Source: Microbacterium sp. AZCO
Lineage (GTDB): Bacteria > Actinomycetota > Actinomycetes > Actinomycetales > Microbacteriaceae
Direction of reading: 5' to 3'
DNA length: 64,000 nt
Assembly (NCBI RefSeq): GCF_039614715.1
Contig: NZ_CP154857.1
Location: forward strand, 1,426,001 to 1,490,000
Shown one piece after another: positions 63,290 through 64,000 of the stretch (positions within the stretch are counted from its first letter, which is position 1; the number at the start of each line of letters is the position of its first letter). The translations under genes were made by a program, and so were the position numbers. The notes beneath the pieces were generated by a model. It saw only the letters and a program-made list of their open reading frames with translations. It was not told the origin of the DNA and did no database searches.

Positions 63290-64000
63290 TCAGGCCACCC
63301 CTTCCCGCTCCTGCTGAGCTTGTCGAAGCACCGGAAGGTCGCTCGGGCTCGAGAGCGTGCCGCGCACCGCCGTGGCGGCCGCGACGAGCGGCGACACGAG
63401 ATGCGTGCGCCCGCCCTTGCCCTGGCGGCCCTCGAAGTTGCGGTTCGAGGTCGACGCGCAGCGCTCCCCCGGTGCGAGCTGATCCGGGTTCATGCCCAGG
63501 CACATCGAGCACCCGGCGAACCGCCACTCGGCGCCGAACTCCTCGAAGACCTTGTCCAGGCCCTCCGCCTCGGCCTCCAGGCGCACCCGCGCCGAGCCGG
63601 GGACGACCATGACGCGCACGCCCGGGGCCTTGGTGCGGCCCTCGATGATCGAGGCGAAGGCGCGGAGGTCTTCGATGCGGCTGTTGGTGCACGACCCCAT
63701 GAAGACCGCGTCGACCGGGATCTCCTTGAGCGGGGTGCCGGCCTCGAGGTCCATGTACTCGAGGGCACGCTCGGCGGCGGCCCGCTCGTTGGGGTCGGCG
63801 AACGACTCGGGAGAGGGCACGACGTCGGAGAGCGACACCCCCTGGCCGGGGTTCGTCCCCCACGTCACGAAGGGCTCGAGCTCGTTCGCGTCGAGGAAGA
63901 CCTCGGCGTCGTAGACGGCACCCTCGTCGCTGGGCAGGGTCCGCCAGTAGGCGACGGCGTCGTCCCAGTCCTGACCCTGGGGAGCGTGCGGACGACCCTC
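63290..64000 (-). CDS. leuC: 3-isopropylmalate dehydratase large subunit, partial
   Basis: The C-terminal 236 residues of LeuC; the start lies beyond base 64000. It has [18 protein letters not shown] with one [4Fe-4S] Cys, [14 protein letters not shown] with the other two, [20 protein letters not shown], and it ends [14 protein letters not shown]. The last residues are encoded by a dispersed repeat (63314-63333), so the family end has been replaced by it. Confidence 0.94.
   Translation of the reverse strand, partial: EGRPHAPQGQDWDDAVAYWRTLPSDEGAVYDAEVFLDANELEPFVTWGTNPGQGVSLSDVVPSPESFADPNERAAAERALEYMDLEAGTPLKEIPVDAVFMGSCTNSRIEDLRAFASIIEGRTKAPGVRVMVVPGSARVRLEAEAEGLDKVFEEFGAEWRFAGCSMCLGMNPDQLAPGERCASTSNRNFEGRQGKGGRTHLVSPLVAAATAVRGTLSSPSDLPVLRQAQQEREGVA
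63314..63333. repeat. short dispersed repeat, copy 3, at the leuC 3' end
   Basis: CTGAGCTTGTCGAAGCACCG on the plus strand; the coding strand gives the VLRQAQ tail of LeuC. Same core as 5527-5549 and 5695-5719. Confidence 0.55.

Overview
The window is 64 kb of a high-GC (about 70% by eye) actinobacterial chromosome. Gene order and protein sequence fit the family Microbacteriaceae, most likely Microbacterium or a close relative. It is mostly conserved backbone. Read from high to low coordinates, nearly all on the minus strand, it runs leuC-leuD, murA-plsC-gpsA-ddl, thiL/rsmD/recG, coaD-DUF177-rpmF-rnc-mutM, smc-ftsY, ffh, rpsP-KH-rimM, trmD, rplS, lepB-rnhB, DUF2469, yraN-comM-dprA, xerC, rpsB-tsf, pyrH, frr-cdsA. 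No tRNA, rRNA, CRISPR array, insertion sequence or prophage gene was recognised.

Region by region: 1-3.2 kb holds a hydrolase fragment, a small Cys/His protein, a membrane-anchored transglycosylase-like protein, a DivIVA-repeat protein and cdsA. 3.2-6.5 kb is the translation block frr, pyrH, tsf, rpsB. 6.9-11.5 kb carries an M23-like protein, xerC and the DNA-processing operon yraN-comM-dprA. 12-14 kb has rnhB, lepB and rplS. From 14 to 35.7 kb the conserved rimM-trmD-rplS neighbourhood is broken by about 21 kb of metabolic genes: map, the trehalose/glycogen operon glgX-treY-treZ, pyk, and a nitrate assimilation cluster. That cluster is nirB-nirD-cysG-nnaR, narK, and a nitrate reductase fused to its own flavoprotein, with trmD left in the middle of it. 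35.8-44.5 kb returns to backbone (rimM, KH, rpsP, ffh, ftsY) with a carboxylate-amine ligase, a TetR-VOC fusion and lipB-lipA inserted. 44.5-49.4 kb is smc with two related lipoproteins. 49.6-51 kb is an acetyltransferase gene behind a long leader with a 33-codon reading frame. 51-64 kb is DNA repair, RNA processing, cofactor, cell-wall and leucine genes.

How the genes work together: NarK imports nitrate, the fused reductase makes nitrite, NirBD makes ammonium, and CysG supplies the siroheme NirB needs. NnaR (a HemD-like domain plus a winged helix) probably regulates the set with GlnR. The three nitrate promoters share a two-part motif, GTAAC-N18-GAA(A)C. GlgX, TreY and TreZ turn glycogen into trehalose. 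Ffh and FtsY form the signal recognition particle pathway. MurA, Ddl, PlsC and GpsA serve envelope synthesis.

The most useful non-gene signals are the shared nitrate promoter motif, a large set of leaderless promoters (TANNNT, then 6-7 nt, then the start codon) including a 22-bp bidirectional one, the leader reading frame upstream of the acetyltransferase, and a strongly over-represented word GGATGCC. I did not find a clearly new multi-gene system; this is mainly a core region with informative details.
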